Of a DNA stretch of 64,000 nt, positions 23,672 through 37,260 are shown piece by piece. Source of the DNA: Rutstroemia sp. NJR-2017a BVV2 (lineage: Eukaryota; Ascomycota; Leotiomycetes; Helotiales; Rutstroemiaceae); contig NJPS01000062.1 of assembly GCA_002946415.1 (NCBI GenBank), forward strand, positions 310,001 through 374,000. Reading direction: 5' to 3'. Every line of letters begins with the position of its first letter. Position 1 is the first letter of the stretch. The position numbers and the translations under genes were made by a program. Under the pieces are notes generated by a model. It saw only the letters and a list, made by a program, of their open reading frames with translations, was not told the DNA's origin and searched no databases.

Positions 23672-26600
23672 CCGGGGGGAAATTGTTGCTTTCGAGGATC
23701 GTCCTTGGGAGATATCCGGAATGTTTCACGGCTGCCAGTTATGCGTAAATTAACAACCGAATAACGTCCTGCTTGCCGTAAGCGACAAGCGATTAAGAGA
23801 TTCGACGCGACGATTGTGAAGATCGAGTGAACCTCCTAAAGCACTGGGCGAGAAGTATGCAAGTACCTTGTAAGGCTGCGAGTCGCAAGAACTTAAAAAG
23901 CAAGGCTAGGACTTGGCCTTACAGATAACTGTGCTTAGTCAGCTACCGGCTTTGCTTTATGCAAGGGCCAGCTTGGCATAAATTGGGCAGCATAATTTTA
24001 TTTCGTTTATGCTCCACGCAAAGCATCTAACGTCGCATGAATTGGGGCTTGTGGGAGGGGCTTCTAGATTCTCAAAAAGGATCTCACTCATTCTGTTGCA
24101 TGAATGCCAGCTCTGTGATAAGGCTAGACATTTCAGTAACCCCCCTTCATGGAAAGTCGTTGCTTTGAATAGACGACAGTTTGAAGGTGGGAGAGGAGTG
24201 CGGAATGAGAGCTTCTTAATTGGTCCCCTATCTTTGAGATCTGCTACTGTACAGTGTTTGTGTGCTCCGGCTCCACTACTATTTCTCCAACCATCCTAAC
24301 AGCAAGCTGTCGGCCAGACCATCTCCCTGGCTCGTTGTGTTGAGGGTTAATATAGCTTTTCCATCGTACACCCTTAGATGGCTGCCTTCGAACATGGGGA
24401 TATCGGTTCATCCAGATTGTGGTCGATATTGGTAGAATCTAGAATCTTACAACTTGCAGGTAGCCGAGTTTTTCACCAAAATATCCTCCCCTCTCCCCTC
24501 CCCATGGAAACGAGATGAAGCAAAAGACTTGCCAGATATCAATAGCTTATCCCATGCCCACCCCACCTTGGACTTTGGTGTTCTTGGCCTGCAATAGCTT
24601 CCCTAACTATCACCATCCGGGCAAAAGTGCCACTGCTAAGCGGAAAAGGGACGATCTGGTGATCCGCGATTTCCTACTACTGTAAAGTAACTAGCAGCCG
24701 GTTCCTTTGGAAACGTGTGCTTCCTACTCTGTACAGTATCGGCATAGACCGTTTTTGCCAGAGATGCGGGGATAACCTTAGATGATCGCAATTTCATCAA
24801 GCGGAGCATCTGATTTTGGTGGCTTACTCGCACGAAGTTGTTGAGTGCAGTATCGACTTGGGCCTGGTCTTGGACAGCAAGGGCAGCAAGGGCAGCAAAA
24901 GTGACGGACTCTCTGCATGATTTTGCTGTTCGAAGGTACCTGCGAAGGCTTGGATAAAAGAAATGTTAGCAAGGTTTCCCCAACTCTTAAGCAGCTTCCT
25001 TGTTCGGATCGGGGACCCTTAAAATTTGGTCGGAAGATATATTTCGACTTTTCTATGCAACCTTTCAAGTTTCGACGGGAGGAGCGAAAGCTCTAGAGGA
25101 AGAAGGTGGATGAGCTGAGCGGATTGAACTGCAATACAAATCCTATAATCAATAGTCGATGATTCCAAAGAATAAATACAAATAAAAATAAAAATAGTGA
25201 CAGGAAGGGAAAGTGTGATTGGAGAGGATAGCTCAGCTTCAAGCCTCAACCGCAGTTTATGGTTTATGATTCAACATCTATCTAGTATCTACACTTTGCA
25301 TCTTCGTATCAGTAGAAAAAGAAAGAAAACAGGCAGCTTCCCTTCTCTCCTTTCCCTTTCCTCTCTCGATCTTCATTATATCTACTCAGAGTACATGTAA
25401 CCTGCATCAACAAACAACCCCCGCCGTCTTACCTCCTCTACTCTACTACTTCACACCTCATACTTCGTATTCCTCCTCCTTCCTTCGTATAGAGAACCAG
25501 TATTCTTTGCCGTTTGGATAACCCGCAACAGCTCTCCTCAATCGACCAGATATCGTCGCAATTCAAGAAAAGCCGTGGCCGGTCGGTTGAAGATAAGAGC
25601 TACACAGGACATCTACAAACAAACTACATGCTCGATTCGAATTCCTAAGCAACCTCCTTAGAACACCAAAACAGCCAAAGCATCCGATATTAGGAGGACG
25701 AGGACGTACGGACACAGCAGAATTAGGATAAAGTACCGATTAAAGGACGATCCCTTCTCTCCCCCCGCTTTTGCACTTTATACGCTTTTTGCCCAAATCG
25801 CCCCCAGGTGCAGGTGGAATCCAGAAAAGCTCGTCACTGTCCGAGAGGCATCGCAGATAGCTGGGCAGAGAGCAATCCTTTCATTTACTACCTTTTTACT
25901 TCATACACGGTACACCACACGCCATTACTTCCAAGCACAGTACCATACGCATACACACAGCACGCGAACGGCCAATCCGATTCGAGAAATTAATTCCACC
26001 TCCTGAGCGAATTCCTGGCATATCGGCTTTCCCAGGTTCGAATCGTACGTGCCGTCCCTTTCTTTGATTACACATGCCAAGCAATCCAAAGAGAACCACA
26101 ATTCCGACCTAGGGAGATTCAGAGATCGTCGGAAAAGTTGGAGTCGAATCCACAATCATCAACGCATTCCTCGAATCATAATTCATCGTCAAGCTCGACT
26201 TCATATCCGACCTGGACGATCAAAAAGGAGAAGAAACGGGCATTTTAAGATTGTGATTATTGTGCATTTTTCCCTATCGCCGGTCTTGCATCGCATCGCA
26301 TACGAAGCATACTACCGTACAAAAGCACACTACGACGTATTCTTTCGCCTCCTCCGATCATCGTCGTGTTGCGAAGGATTATTTGTGAATCACTTATCAC
26401 GCTTCCTAAGACCTAAACCGTTCCGCGCTTCCTTCTGCAGGCGGGATAATAATTTGGATTGGATAAGCAACGCACGCGTTCTTGGGGCCGAAGCAACCTC
26501 CAATCTCGCCATCTCCACCGGAGTCTCTGGTCCTGTCCTACAACGTGCCCCGGTGCCCAATACCAAACACCAAATACCAAATACCCAAATACCCAGAGTC

Positions 26601-27539
26601 CCAAACAGCCAAACAACCAGAGACCCAGATAATTTAGTACCTTGACTGCGCGGAATCCGAGCTCACTACTGTCGTGTTTAACAGCTCAGGTGCACCACCC
26701 GCACCAGGAATTCATCGTCTGCAAGTACTTTTCTGACACGAAGGACAAATCCAAGTCATTTGTTTAGAAAGAGGAGACCCGAGAGGACCACAAGATCAAC
26801 AAAAACCAAAAACCAAAAACCCCCCATCTGCAACCACTCCCACCCATTGCTCAGCAGCCACTTAACGTTCCAAATATTCACTCCACCAAGGTTACCAATC
26901 TGCCAATCTAATTATTCTGAAAAACGACCCCTAGCTTTCCACCTGCATACCCTACACTTTCACACTTCCACTTCCACTTCTACACCTTCCCATCCTTACC
27001 TTATCTTACGTCCTCCTCATTCATCCAACCCTCGAAACTCTTCTTCTTCCTTTCATCAAAAGGAAAAAATAGCGACGTCAGGGCATCCTTTGAAGGAACG
27101 GAAACAAACCCTCCTAGGACGAATAACGGCTAAGGAAATTCAAAACACTGCCTCGTCCATCACCGGATTCCTTGGTCAACTTTCAATTCACCTAAACCTT
27201 GGTTTATCACAAACAATTTAATCCCAGGATCCGGCGTCATTACCACCAATATGTCATTAAGTTCTATCCAACCACACGAAGGTCAGTTCAACTTCCTGTA
27301 ATCCATGCGCCGCGACGCCTGCGAAATCAAAACTCATATCCCCACTTATCACGGTTCGGACGTATCAAGTTTGGACGTTCAGCGTTTCAGTATTCCTTTC
27401 TCCCTCTATCATTGGTATGCATGAACCCGCAGACTGACCTTGAGGAATCTCGTTTTTTGTATTAGGCAATCGATCGCCTTCGCTCTCCATCAGTCTATCA
27501 TCAAACAACCCCTTTCGGAATCGAGCTGCCTCTCCAGCA
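23672..27539. other. Long region upstream of the Pal1 gene
   Basis: About 3.9 kb. No frame here shows a family motif; the largest (198 codons, from 26049) is Arg/His/Ser-rich with CAAATACC-type repeats and looks like translated leader. From about 25200 to 27539 the DNA is C/A/T-rich on the plus strand, compatible with an unusually long promoter and 5' leader for Pal1. A tandem GGCAGCAA repeat lies at 24878-24897, and TACTTCGTA at 25461-25469. Whether leader introns exist cannot be decided by eye. Confidence 0.5.
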
Positions 27540-29101
27540 ATGTCCTCTTCTACTCAGCGTTCCCCCCAAGATCCTCCTCCAAGACCTACGTCTCGAAATC
27601 CATTCCTCGACTCTTCCGCCACTACTACAGCTGCATCGCCAGTAAACATGGCTTTCCCGCGAACATCGCCAACCGGATCAGGACCTGTTTTGACAGGAAA
27701 CGCCGCTGAACTATTTGTACGTCATCTATGCTTCAATGTCTTTCAATTTCATGCATTCGTCTAGTTCAGCCTCGCATCTGGCTAGACGATTGATTCTTTG
27801 TTTGGAAACAGAAATTGTAAACAAGCATCTACTAACATTGAAATTTAGGACGAGCTCACACTCGCAGACAAACCAGTGCCCAATCGAAGCAACAAGCCCC
27901 CACCACCACCGCGATCAATTACTGATCGAGGTCAACCACCAGCTTATGGAAGTATGCGGGAAAATGTCAGGCCTGGTGGCCACCGACCAAACCGATCTCG
28001 CGACGAAGAGGCAATGCGTGCAAAGAAAGCCAAGCAGAACCTAGAATTAGATATTTTCGCAGACCCCAATGATAGTCCCAAACGAAGAGCGAGACGCAAT
28101 TCGGACACTTCTATCGTTGGAGGCAAGTTGCTTGATCCGGAGGATGAACGCCGACGTCTAGAGAGAGAAAAGAGACAGCGCCGACGTGAGAAGGACAGAA
28201 AGCCAAAGAACCCTCTCGATATTATTGATCAACTTGATGCTACTAGTATTTTCGGAACTGGAGGTGAGTTTTTAGTTATTCCAGAGTAGTAGGATTTCAA
28301 TACTGATTATACACAGCTTTCCATCACGACGGACCATTCGATGCATGCAACCCCAGCCGTAATAGGAAGGGAAGCCGACGTGCGCCAATGCAAGCCTTCG
28401 CCAAGGATTCGACAAACAATACTCTTGGAGGTGGAGGGCCATTGAATGCAAAGCCCGATCATGCTTTATTCATGGGTAATGGTGACATTGATGCTTTCAC
28501 TGAATTTTCCCGAGACGGCATAGAACGCCGACCCGGATTGCCCACTCGCACAGAATCCAACATTGAAAGTGCTTACACCCGTGTCGAGCCAGTTCACGGA
28601 GAGGAATCTATGGGACTGGGAACTTCAACATTCTTGGAAGGTGCTCCAGCTTCTCGAACTGCCATTCAGCAAAATCAACCCAGTTCGATGGAAGGCGGTT
28701 TGTCGCGCAAGAAGTCCTTAGCACAGAAGATTCGTGGAATTAACAGCCGACGCGATTACGGTCCTTCTGGGCGCGTCACCAGCCCGGATGGCTCATTCCC
28801 TTCTCCTGAGACGTATACTCCTGGTGGAAGCAGAGTCAACGACGCCAACCCTTTCTTCAGCGAGTTCAGCAAAGGAGACGATACGATCAAGGAGGAAAGC
28901 TTAACTAGTTTCGAATCGCAACGCCCTCAGCATACCCGCGCACCTTCTAGCCCGCCGGGAATCGAACGAAGAGTTACTAGTGATGGAAATAGTGGACAGG
29001 CTTCAGGTGGGGGATTCTTATCCAGAGTCAAGAGTTTGAAGGGAGGACCGAGGAAGCCGAGAGTGGAGAATAAACCATTGCCGACTCCACAATTGCTTTA
29101 A
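27540..29101 (+). CDS. pal1: Pal1 family cell morphology protein
   Basis: Three exons: 27540-27716, 27849-28263 and 28317-29101 (458 aa), with GT-AG junctions in phase. The family core lies across exons 2 and 3: KNPLDIIDQLDATSIFGTG joins directly to AFHHDGPFDACNPSRNRKGS and RRAPMQAFAKDS, the Pal1 domain signature. An Arg/Glu-rich basic helix (about residues 155-180) precedes it. The remainder is Ser/Pro-rich and probably disordered. It contains NPFFSEF, and the N-terminus has a PPPRPTSRNPFLDSS motif of the NPF type bound by EH domains of endocytic proteins. S. pombe Pal1 works at cortical growth sites and endocytic patches with Sla2-type adaptors. That role is presumed here. Confidence 0.92.
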
Positions 29102-29420
29102 GCGTTTCTTTTTCTTTTTCATTGAGTTGAGTTGAGATGAAGCTGTTAACTATTGGATGGATGGATGAATGGATGTGGTTGGGTTGATTTGGGTTCGATT
29201 GTGTGTATGTGTGTGGCTTGGGAGGAGAGGGAATCAAGGGAATCAAATAATACACTTTGGCGAATGGGGTTGCGGTTTGGGTTTGGGGGTTTTTGATTCA
29301 TGTCATGGTCGTACTCTCTATCAATTGAACTAAAGCTTTTTATGTCATTATGTTTTTTCTTGGATTGATGGTTTCGAGATGTGCATGTTTGAAGTGTGAG
29401 GGTTTGCTTGTGCGTGGGGG

Positions 29421-29475
29421 ATTGGGTGGGTGATTGGGTGGGTGAGTGGGTGAGTGAGTGGGTTAGTGAGTGGGT
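29421..29475 (+). repeat. G-rich tandem repeat (GGGTGA-type) with quadruplex motif
   Basis: Alternating GGGTG, GATTGGGTG and GAGTGGGTG units. Positions 29424-29442 read GGGTGGGTGATTGGGTGGG, four G3 runs with short loops. Confidence 0.75.
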
Positions 29476-29517
29476 GGATTAGGGAATTAGGGAATTGGGG
29501 GATTGGGTGATACTGAA

Positions 29518-29588
29518 GATGGAGCTGAAGATGAAGATAATGAAGATGGAGATGGGGATAGAGATGGAAATGGAAATGGAAATGGAGC
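29518..29588 (+). repeat. GATGGA/GAAATG hexamer-rich purine repeat
   Basis: Degenerate six-base periodicity built from GATGGA, GAAGAT, GAGATG and GGAAAT, almost free of C. Confidence 0.7.
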
Positions 29589-30907
29589 TGAAAGGGGAAA
29601 GAAAGCACATAGATGGTATAGTATTATTAGATCAGATTGGAAAGGGGAGCGAGAATGAGAATAAGAATAAGAATAAGAAGCTTTTCACTTGATGGTTTTT
29701 GCTTTAGAACTTCTTTCCTGGATGAAATAGGAGAATGGAAGAGTGAGAGAATGAATATTGTTGTTTTCTTTGGTTTTTGGGGCTTGGTTGTGAGGTTTGA
29801 TATGGAGTTTTGAGAGGGAATTAGAGTTTTGATTATAATGTTTGAGAGAGGGTTATGATAGTGATGTTGTAGGGTGGTGATAGGATGGGAGGGGAGGGGA
29901 TGAGAGGGGAGGGGGTAAGGGGGGATAGGATAGAATGAAAACAGAATGGAATATAGGCTTAGAAATTTGAGTGATTGATATTGGGTTATATAAGGGTAAG
30001 CGAGTAGAAGGGCAGGCGGGCATGTAAGCGGATGGACGGACGGGTGGGTGGAAGTTTGATTGATGGCTGATGGTTAATAGGAGAGGAGAGGAGAGGAATG
30101 GAATGGTTGGGGAGAGGAAGGGAAGGGGAAATAGAATAGTAGTTGAAGGAAGGAAGCTGGGAAGGCTGGTAAGCTAGTGTTTTAGGGAGGAGAGGGGAGG
30201 AGAGGGGAGGGAGAGAAGAGTTGTATGGGAAGGAGAAGGAAGGCGGAGTTTGGTTGGGTTGGTTTGCTAGGGAGAGGAGAAGGGATGGGAGTTAGGAAGG
30301 AGAGAGAGGAGGCGGGGGGGTTGGTTGTATGGAAGAGGGGTTGTGTATGTTGATGGATATTGATATGAGATAAAAAACGGGAAGGAGATATGAGAGGAAG
30401 GGTAAGGAGATGAAGGGGAGGGGATAAACACACGAGGGAGCAGGGGAGGAGCGCGGGGGGAAGGGGGAATAGAATGAGACTATATAAGTTATGGGAGAGT
30501 TGAGTTAGGTTGAATTAAATGGAAACTGAATTCAGATCAGGTGAGAGAAGGTGGGCCACTATATAGCGATATAACTTGCTCTGTGCGGTGATATAACATA
30601 ATAGATAGAAACGAAGTCGGGGAGGGTATAGGACAGTTGAATACAACAGTTTGGGACGTTGAGCTGTGAGTGGTATTAACTAGTACAGGGGCGGGGAGCG
30701 GGGCCGAAGCGAAGAGGAAAGGGGGATGGAGGGATAATGGGTATATAGGTAGGTATATAAGGTGTTGCAAATTGAATCTTTGGAAATTGAGAATAGGACT
30801 AGTCGTCAAATATGTATTTGGGTTCATATATTACGGTTGAGTGTAATGTTTGGGTTTAAGTACAAAGTTTAAGTGGGATCAGGCTGGAGTATAGTAGTTG
30901 AGTTTGG

Positions 30908-31003
30908 TCATAATGTTTGGTATTGGTTTGGGTATAATATTTGGTATTGGTTTGGGTGTGATGTTTGGTGCTAGTTTGGGTATGATGTTTGGGTATAAGT
31001 GCA
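30908..31003 (+). repeat. Degenerate minisatellite of TGTTTGGTATTGGTTTGGG type
   Basis: Three to four diverged copies of a unit of about 30 bp built around TTTGGTATTGGTTTGGGTAT and ATAATGTTTGG. Confidence 0.7.
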
Positions 31004-32403
31004 GTATACGGGTCTATGTACAATATTTGCGTTTGAGTGTGTTGAGGTGAGGTGAGGTGAGTAAATAAATTAGGATAGATAGACTAAGTAGACCAAATAA
31101 TATAGGTGAAGTAGATGGTAGACTGGATGAAGTGGAACTGGAACTGGAAAGTGTGATGATAGGAGAGGGATATAGAGATAATTCGAGAGACGGGAAAAGA
31201 GTAAAGCACTAAGAGAAGAAAGAGAAAGTTCTTTCTAGATTCTACTTTTATTGTATTCTGTTGGCTTTTCTCCTTTTTGTATGTATATATTTACTTGATC
31301 GGTATATCATTGGTTTGGTCTAGTTGAGTTGGTTAGACTGCAGTAGGCTATAGTAGGTTCCAATAAGCCATATCAGAGTAGAACAGAGGGTATATTCAAT
31401 TAACTTGGTATACTAGATTATACTACTATATGCTATACTGTACTATGCTATGCTGCTTGCTCTCTTGATACTCCGGCGATGCTTTCTTTTTCATCTGTCT
31501 TGGCGAGGTTATATTGTTCAACGCTTTGCTGTTCAACGCTTTTCTTTTCTGATGCGCGGGATATCCAAATGTGTATTGTCCAAAATGTGGGATGTCCAAT
31601 GCTCCCCATAATGATTTGGATTGCCATATAACATGATATAATATGGTATGATATGATATAAAACTCAGAGGTTCAGAAAGAAAGCGAAATGTTGCTTGTT
31701 TATTTGTTCCTTTTTCCCTTCATTCGTGTGCTGAGGATCTTTGTCTCTCTCCTTCTCTCTCTCTCTTCCGCGCGTGTATGTGTGAATCTTCACCGCAGAG
31801 CATGCTCTCGTCATCATCACCAGCTTCTCGTTCATCCGCTTTGATGGGGGCGGATATCGTATGGTATTGTGTGATGTGATGTGGTATGCTATCATGACTC
31901 TGCATGACACTCCGCTTTCACTCTTCTCGCGGGTACGCATAGTCGATTTCGTTCATTCGTTCGTCCTTCCTCAAGATTCGCTGCCCTTTGAGGAATGTTG
32001 GCAGTGTGTTGTGTATTGTGATGTGATTTGATGTGATTATCATCGTGGGTGAAAAGACTCGATGAGACGAAATGATATTGCCTGCATGTAGCTGAGATCT
32101 TCGTGTATTCATCCGTCTACCGCCTGTAAATCGACATGCGTCGTTCGAGGCTACCGTAGAATGAATGGCAAGTGGAAGATAGATAGGTAGGGTCTATCAA
32201 ATCTGTGTGATACATTCAGGGCGGGATTCTCCGAGTCTTCAGATGTTTTGGATCCTTCTTTTGGTCTCTCCAATGGCTGAAGGATGCGGTCGGGTCCATC
32301 ACTGTCCGCTCGCATATTCGAATCCCGTGATCGCTACTGAAAGGTCATCCTTGAGCTTTCAGTTATCATTCTTCTTATCATAATCCATCACCTCCCGACC
32401 CTA

Positions 32404-34713
32404 TCACATTCCCACCACCGTCCTAACCCACCCCAACAAGTCCTCCCACCCCTTCCCCAACATCCCCAAGAGCCCTCTCACCTCCCGATCCACCGTATCG
32501 CCTACCCACCAGAACAGCGGATCCTCTCTTAACGTCAAACATTTCGCAAGCGCGAAGTAGTGCGCGAAGATGATCAACGCGCGCGGCTCTTTCGCTTCGA
32601 CGAGATCGATAAATGTCTTAGAGACTTGGAGACCGAAGGCGGTGAAGCGGCGGGCGGTCGCGAGGGGGTGCTCCGGTGCGATGGGCGGGTAGGGGTATGG
32701 GTATGAGGGGCGGTAGAATTGAGAGTGGTAGTGGGATTGGGAAGAGGTGGAAGTGGTGGGAGAGGGGATAGTGATGGGGGAGGCGGGGTAGTGTGGGAAG
32801 TGGTGGGTTGAGGTGGGGGAGGAGTAGGAAGATGAAGGGGGACAGGGAGCGTAGGGTGGGTAGTAGGATGTTGTTGTAGGGGAGGAGGTCATAACGTGGT
32901 GGATGGTGCCGAGGTAAGTGAGTGCGGATTGGTAGGCGATGAGATGAGAGGGGGGAATGGACGGATGTGGAAGGGCCGTGCTGTGAATAGGAAGAGTGTG
33001 GATGTTGCCTTGCATGTGGTGTTGAGACTGCGGAGAATAAGGAGATGAAGCAGGAGATGAAGCAGATGGTAATGCCATTGATGTTGACGGCGAAGGGTGT
33101 GGTGATGGGAGAGAGGATGTGGTAGAGGCGGCAGAAGAATCTGGCGGTGGATGGGAGAGGATGGCAGCGAAATTGGCGTAGTTAGATGGACGGTTTAGTT
33201 CCTCGGGTTTGGTCAGCGCCGGTTTGGTCCGCAGTAAAGCCATGGCTTTGGCGTCGGGGTTGGTTTTTATTAGGTTTAGAGCAACGTGAAAAACGGATGC
33301 GGCGCCGCGGGCCATTTGTAACCAATGCATGGGAATTGTGTATGGTTTTACCGAACGAATCTGTAAACTTGAGAATGCATCATTGAGGATAAGTATCGAG
33401 GCAAAACAAACTGCATCAGCGGAGTCTTTGTTTAGCGTAGCTACAGCCTTTTGATGTTCGCGCAGAGCTAATCCCAGGTAGTGTTGTCGCGCCGATTGCA
33501 TCTCCGAATTAGATGGATCGGCAACTATGTGCTGTAGAGCGGAGATGGAAAACATAGCGTAGAGAAGATTCGGTGCACTGAAAGCGAGTTTAGGTACTTC
33601 GACAGACCAAAGTTGCCGTGTTTCTTCGGTATGGCAGCCGGGAAAGGTGGGAGATGTGCTGATAATGTAATTTTGAAGAAGACGGAGCTCCAGCATGCGC
33701 CGGTTTTTAGACTCGGGTATGTCTTCATAGTAGGTAGGGTTGATGGACGGTGGGATTTCATCTTGGCCTGTCCGGGGTTGGTGAAAGGAGTTGGTGCTTA
33801 GATCTTCGATGAGAGCGTGGACAGTGATTCTTTCTCCTGGAGAGGAGCCATTGGTGGTAGTGATCCTCAGGGCTTCCTCTGGGTTGGGAGGTGGTGGAGG
33901 CTTGAGATAAACACAGTCCAGTCGATGTCGGATGCAGTTGTTACATATGGGTCTTGTTTCGTCGCACTATCAAGAATTAGTCGGGATGTTGACGGCGGCG
34001 ACGACGACGACAGTGATTTTGGTGGTAGTGATGACAGTGATGACAGTGATGACAGTGAAGATGGGGATGAAAACAGTTCTGATGGACCAACAATGATATA
34101 CATTCACCATCAATCGATGGAACACTAGTTCTACCAATGCACATATCGACTAGCAATCCGCCAAGCGCAGTTCCCCCAAACCCAAAAGCCGTTAAAATAA
34201 GAATCTGACGAGGATACTTCCTGCACGTCACTCTCACATAAATGTCAAGTCCAGTACGAGCCAATGTTTCGTAATACGAACAGACCGAAGAACAAACTCC
34301 CCCCCGGAGGTCCGAAGTACGTGAAACGCTCGGTGCGCATGCCCGTAACCAACAAAATGGGTGTTGGGGCGCAACAAAAAGCAATCGCAAACAATTACTG
34401 ATCAGAACATATAAATCCGGATACATACTTTAACTCTCCTCGCTTTACATCTTTGGCAGCCATTCCTCGATTTTTTATGGTATAACCGCGGCGCCTTCAC
34501 TTTTTTCTGCGGTTGTTGGTCTTGCGCCGCCGGATCCGAACTGCCCAGGCCCGCCGGATTTGCATTTGCGTTCAGATTGGATTGAGAAGGCCTCCTGCGA
34601 TACGAATGCGACGACGACGTGGAAGACGGCGTGGGTGTCGGATACCCTACGTCTAGATTATTGTTGTTCGCGTTATCGTTATTCGGATTCTGGCTATTCA
34701 TATTGGGATCCAT
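32404..34713 (-). CDS. Zn2Cys6 (C6 zinc cluster) transcription factor
   Basis: Two exons, 34713-34429 and 33966-32404 (615 aa). The zinc cluster is CQRC, six residues, C, DETRPI, C, NN, C, IRHRLD, C, at about residues 86-113. It is split after RRVK by a 462-nt intron whose acceptor abuts the third cysteine. A basic KKSRNG precedes it and a proline linker (LKPPPPPNPEE) follows. The N-terminus is Asn/Ser/Pro-rich. The C-terminal half contains a fungal regulator region (FSAPNLLYAMFSISALQHI through LRTKPAL), resembling sterol-uptake-control-like C6 regulators. A Ser/Pro/His/Tyr-rich insertion of about 150 residues interrupts it before HPLATARRFTAFGLQVSKTF. Nuclear DNA binding is certain by family; the target pathway is unknown. 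An in-frame ATG at 34758 would add 15 residues. Confidence 0.88.
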
Positions 34714-36197
34714 GATGGCGCTGCGCTTCGATGGGATATGCGCAAACTGATCTACCAAACGTACGTGCAGAACGCAGCACCCACCGGACGGTGCACACGA
34801 ATTAATGGATGGTTTAATTATGTGGCGCGTTTGCTCGACTAAATCAATGGGGATTGATGGCTCTTGCGGTGGCTCGTATGTTTTCCTTCCAGTCTAAAAG
34901 GCAGGTTGTTTGAACAATAGCCGGCAAAAAGGCAATGCGATGCGATGCGCCCTATTCACGGGGCAAGTGATTGCAGGTTCGGGTTGCTCTAAGACAACTA
35001 ACTGGGTCGTACTGTTGGAGGAAAATCGAATGGTTCACTTCATTTTGGTGAGGGGAATAGTGGATAAAGTATCGGTGTTAGGATCGCGTTGTATGAGCCA
35101 GGCGGTATGTATGGTCTCGGTGGTACAAGTAGGAAAAACCTGGGCAGAGCAGGGCAGCAGGGCAGCGACGAGCAGGTGCAGGGTCGCATCGAAGCATGGA
35201 GCCCATGGCGGCCATGGAGGATTTGGAGAGGGGGATTTAGTGCTGCTTTTGCACGTGGCTGGGCGGCTTTCCCACTTTTTGCAAGGGGCGTTTGCGATGT
35301 GATGAGAATGTGATAGGCAGCGCTGGAATAGGGCGGCATCCAGATAGCATTTAGCCGTTTGGCCCCCACAGCGAAGGATCGCTCAGGGACAACCAATGAG
35401 TATGCTCTTCTACCCCCTCAACCAATTTTATGCTTGTTTCATTGACACGTTATTTATAGCCTCTGATCAGTGATCATGTCCGCACCTCCAGAAATTGCAA
35501 CAATCCTCTCCATCTTGTTGAAACGCAGTCTGCATGGTCCAGTCCATGGTCCAGTCCATGTCCATGGCATAGACTGTCCCCGAATCCTCAAGCGGCAGTC
35601 AAACGAAGTCCCTGATCTTGGCTCGCCTTACACAGCAGTGGCCGGGTAACTTCTGCTCACACTCCGCAGCCCCGGAATGGGAATGCCGCGTGGTTCAAGT
35701 GGTAAGATGAAATCCCATGGAACGCATAGAAGAATCGAAGAACTTCTGGTCCTTCCTCCATGACGCCACGGGCCGTTCCTTGTCGATATCAATTGCTTCA
35801 AATATTCTATTTACCCACTCTTGGGTATACAAATAGACAGTCCCTAATCCCCCTACTCAAATCAAGCAATTTCGCTATTGCTACTCTTACTGTACTGCAG
35901 GCAAAGTGGGTTAAGAACAACGACCTCGCGGAATACTATAGTAGCGTATGGCGCAGACATTGAATCTTCAACAGCCACCGATATGCACCGACTAAAAACG
36001 CCGATATTGTTGTCGGTACTGTACGTCACGGCCAAGAAAGGGGTCCAATCGAAGAGTCCTCTGTTCGGTGACCTCGGGGAAGTCAATTTTGGAATATTAG
36101 AAAGAGCTAATGCATATTCACCCACCTGAAAGATAGCTGGACTTGCCCTACCAACCAGATCATTGGGACACTCGTCCGATTGATTGGAATGAATCCG

Positions 36198-36231
36198 TAA
36201 CTGGTGCTAGCTAACTGGTGCTAGCTAACTG
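36198..36231 (+). repeat. 14-bp tandem repeat TAACTGGTGCTAGC
   Basis: Two perfect copies and a half copy. Confidence 0.85.
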
Positions 36232-37260
36232 GTACACCTTCATAAATTGTACTATTTCCGACGTTCCGTATGTGTTTTATACGCAGATTGCCGCGACACG
36301 ACTATCTCAAACAGTATCACTAAATTGGATGTCCCATCAAATATAATCCCCCGGTAGATGCAAACCAAAACAGCGGAACGATCTCGCAAACCCGGAAAGA
36401 AATATAGATTTCCGTAAGGAGCATGCCTTTCTCCAACTACCCACGTGATTCCCTTCCACTACCACCTATTTAACCCATCAATGTGGTCGATCGATCACCA
36501 ACCGGGTAAAACTGCTAAAGATGCCATATGTCAGGTATCTGTCATCTGTCTGCCGTCCGTCAGCACGTCCTACTGAGCGCCACAGGATCTGCACCCTGTC
36601 CCTCATCTGGTGCTTTCCCGGAGCCAACCCCGACCATCCATGACATTCCTTCGACTTGTGAAACTATGATTCACGTTGAAACTGCGTGAAAACAATTCGA
36701 GCCGTTTTAGGCTAGTTGTAGTTGTACTGATGGCAGATGCAGTGACTTCATTATTATCGTCGGCAAGTTCGTTCCCTACGCATTTTCACCCCCTCAATGC
36801 TCACCCAAAGTCTGCGCTATGGACATGGTTCTAGTCTAGCAGGGTTGAAGAGATGCATGGAAAAAGATGACCCGACCCGAAATTATCCTTGGTCGTCTTA
36901 TATGTTGAAACTCGCAGAAAGTACTGCACGTCGTCATGATGGGAGTGGGGTGTCGGCTCAGCCTTCGCCACGCAGTGAGCTGTCCAGAGAATGGACATAT
37001 ACATGGTGGTTGGTTTCATGGTCGGCTGCGTGTCTTACTAGATCTCATCGCCAAGCAAGTTCTGTAATAGACCTTCTCTTTGAGTTCCATGTCGAGCATT
37101 GGAATGCTTGTAGACAATTTACGCAGTATAAGCAGTACTCTGTCTTCAACAAACTTTGCTCGTCGCTTCGACACCTTGTTTGCATTTGCCCCCTTTCTTC
37201 TATTGTGTCAGAATTGAGTAATGAGTCCGGACTCGTCCATGTTCTCAGCCCATCTATCTC

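Larger units (their letters stand above)
29102..32403. other. Gene-poor purine-rich and microsatellite-rich region
   Basis: About 3.3 kb. From 29390 to about 30480 the plus strand is strongly G/A-rich, with GGGTGA-, GATGGA- and GAGGGGAG-type repeats. From about 30840 to 31040 there is a degenerate minisatellite. The rest has T/G-rich simple sequence. Minus-strand frames here are Ser/Pro/His/Leu-rich translations of the bias, not genes. Confidence 0.65.

Noticed and set aside
26030..26050. B-box-like GGTTCGAATC suggesting a second tRNA
   Set aside because: No acceptor, anticodon or D-arm pairing can be built around it.
26049..26645. 198-codon plus-strand frame upstream of Pal1
   Set aside because: Arg/His/Ser-rich with simple CCAAATAC repeats at the end and no domain; better explained as leader or promoter sequence.
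32404..34426. Separate gene inside the C6 regulator intron (150-codon frame at 33977-34426)
   Set aside because: Its C-terminal part is the frame-shifted translation of exon 2's CATCAC-rich DNA; the zinc cluster requires this stretch to be an intron.
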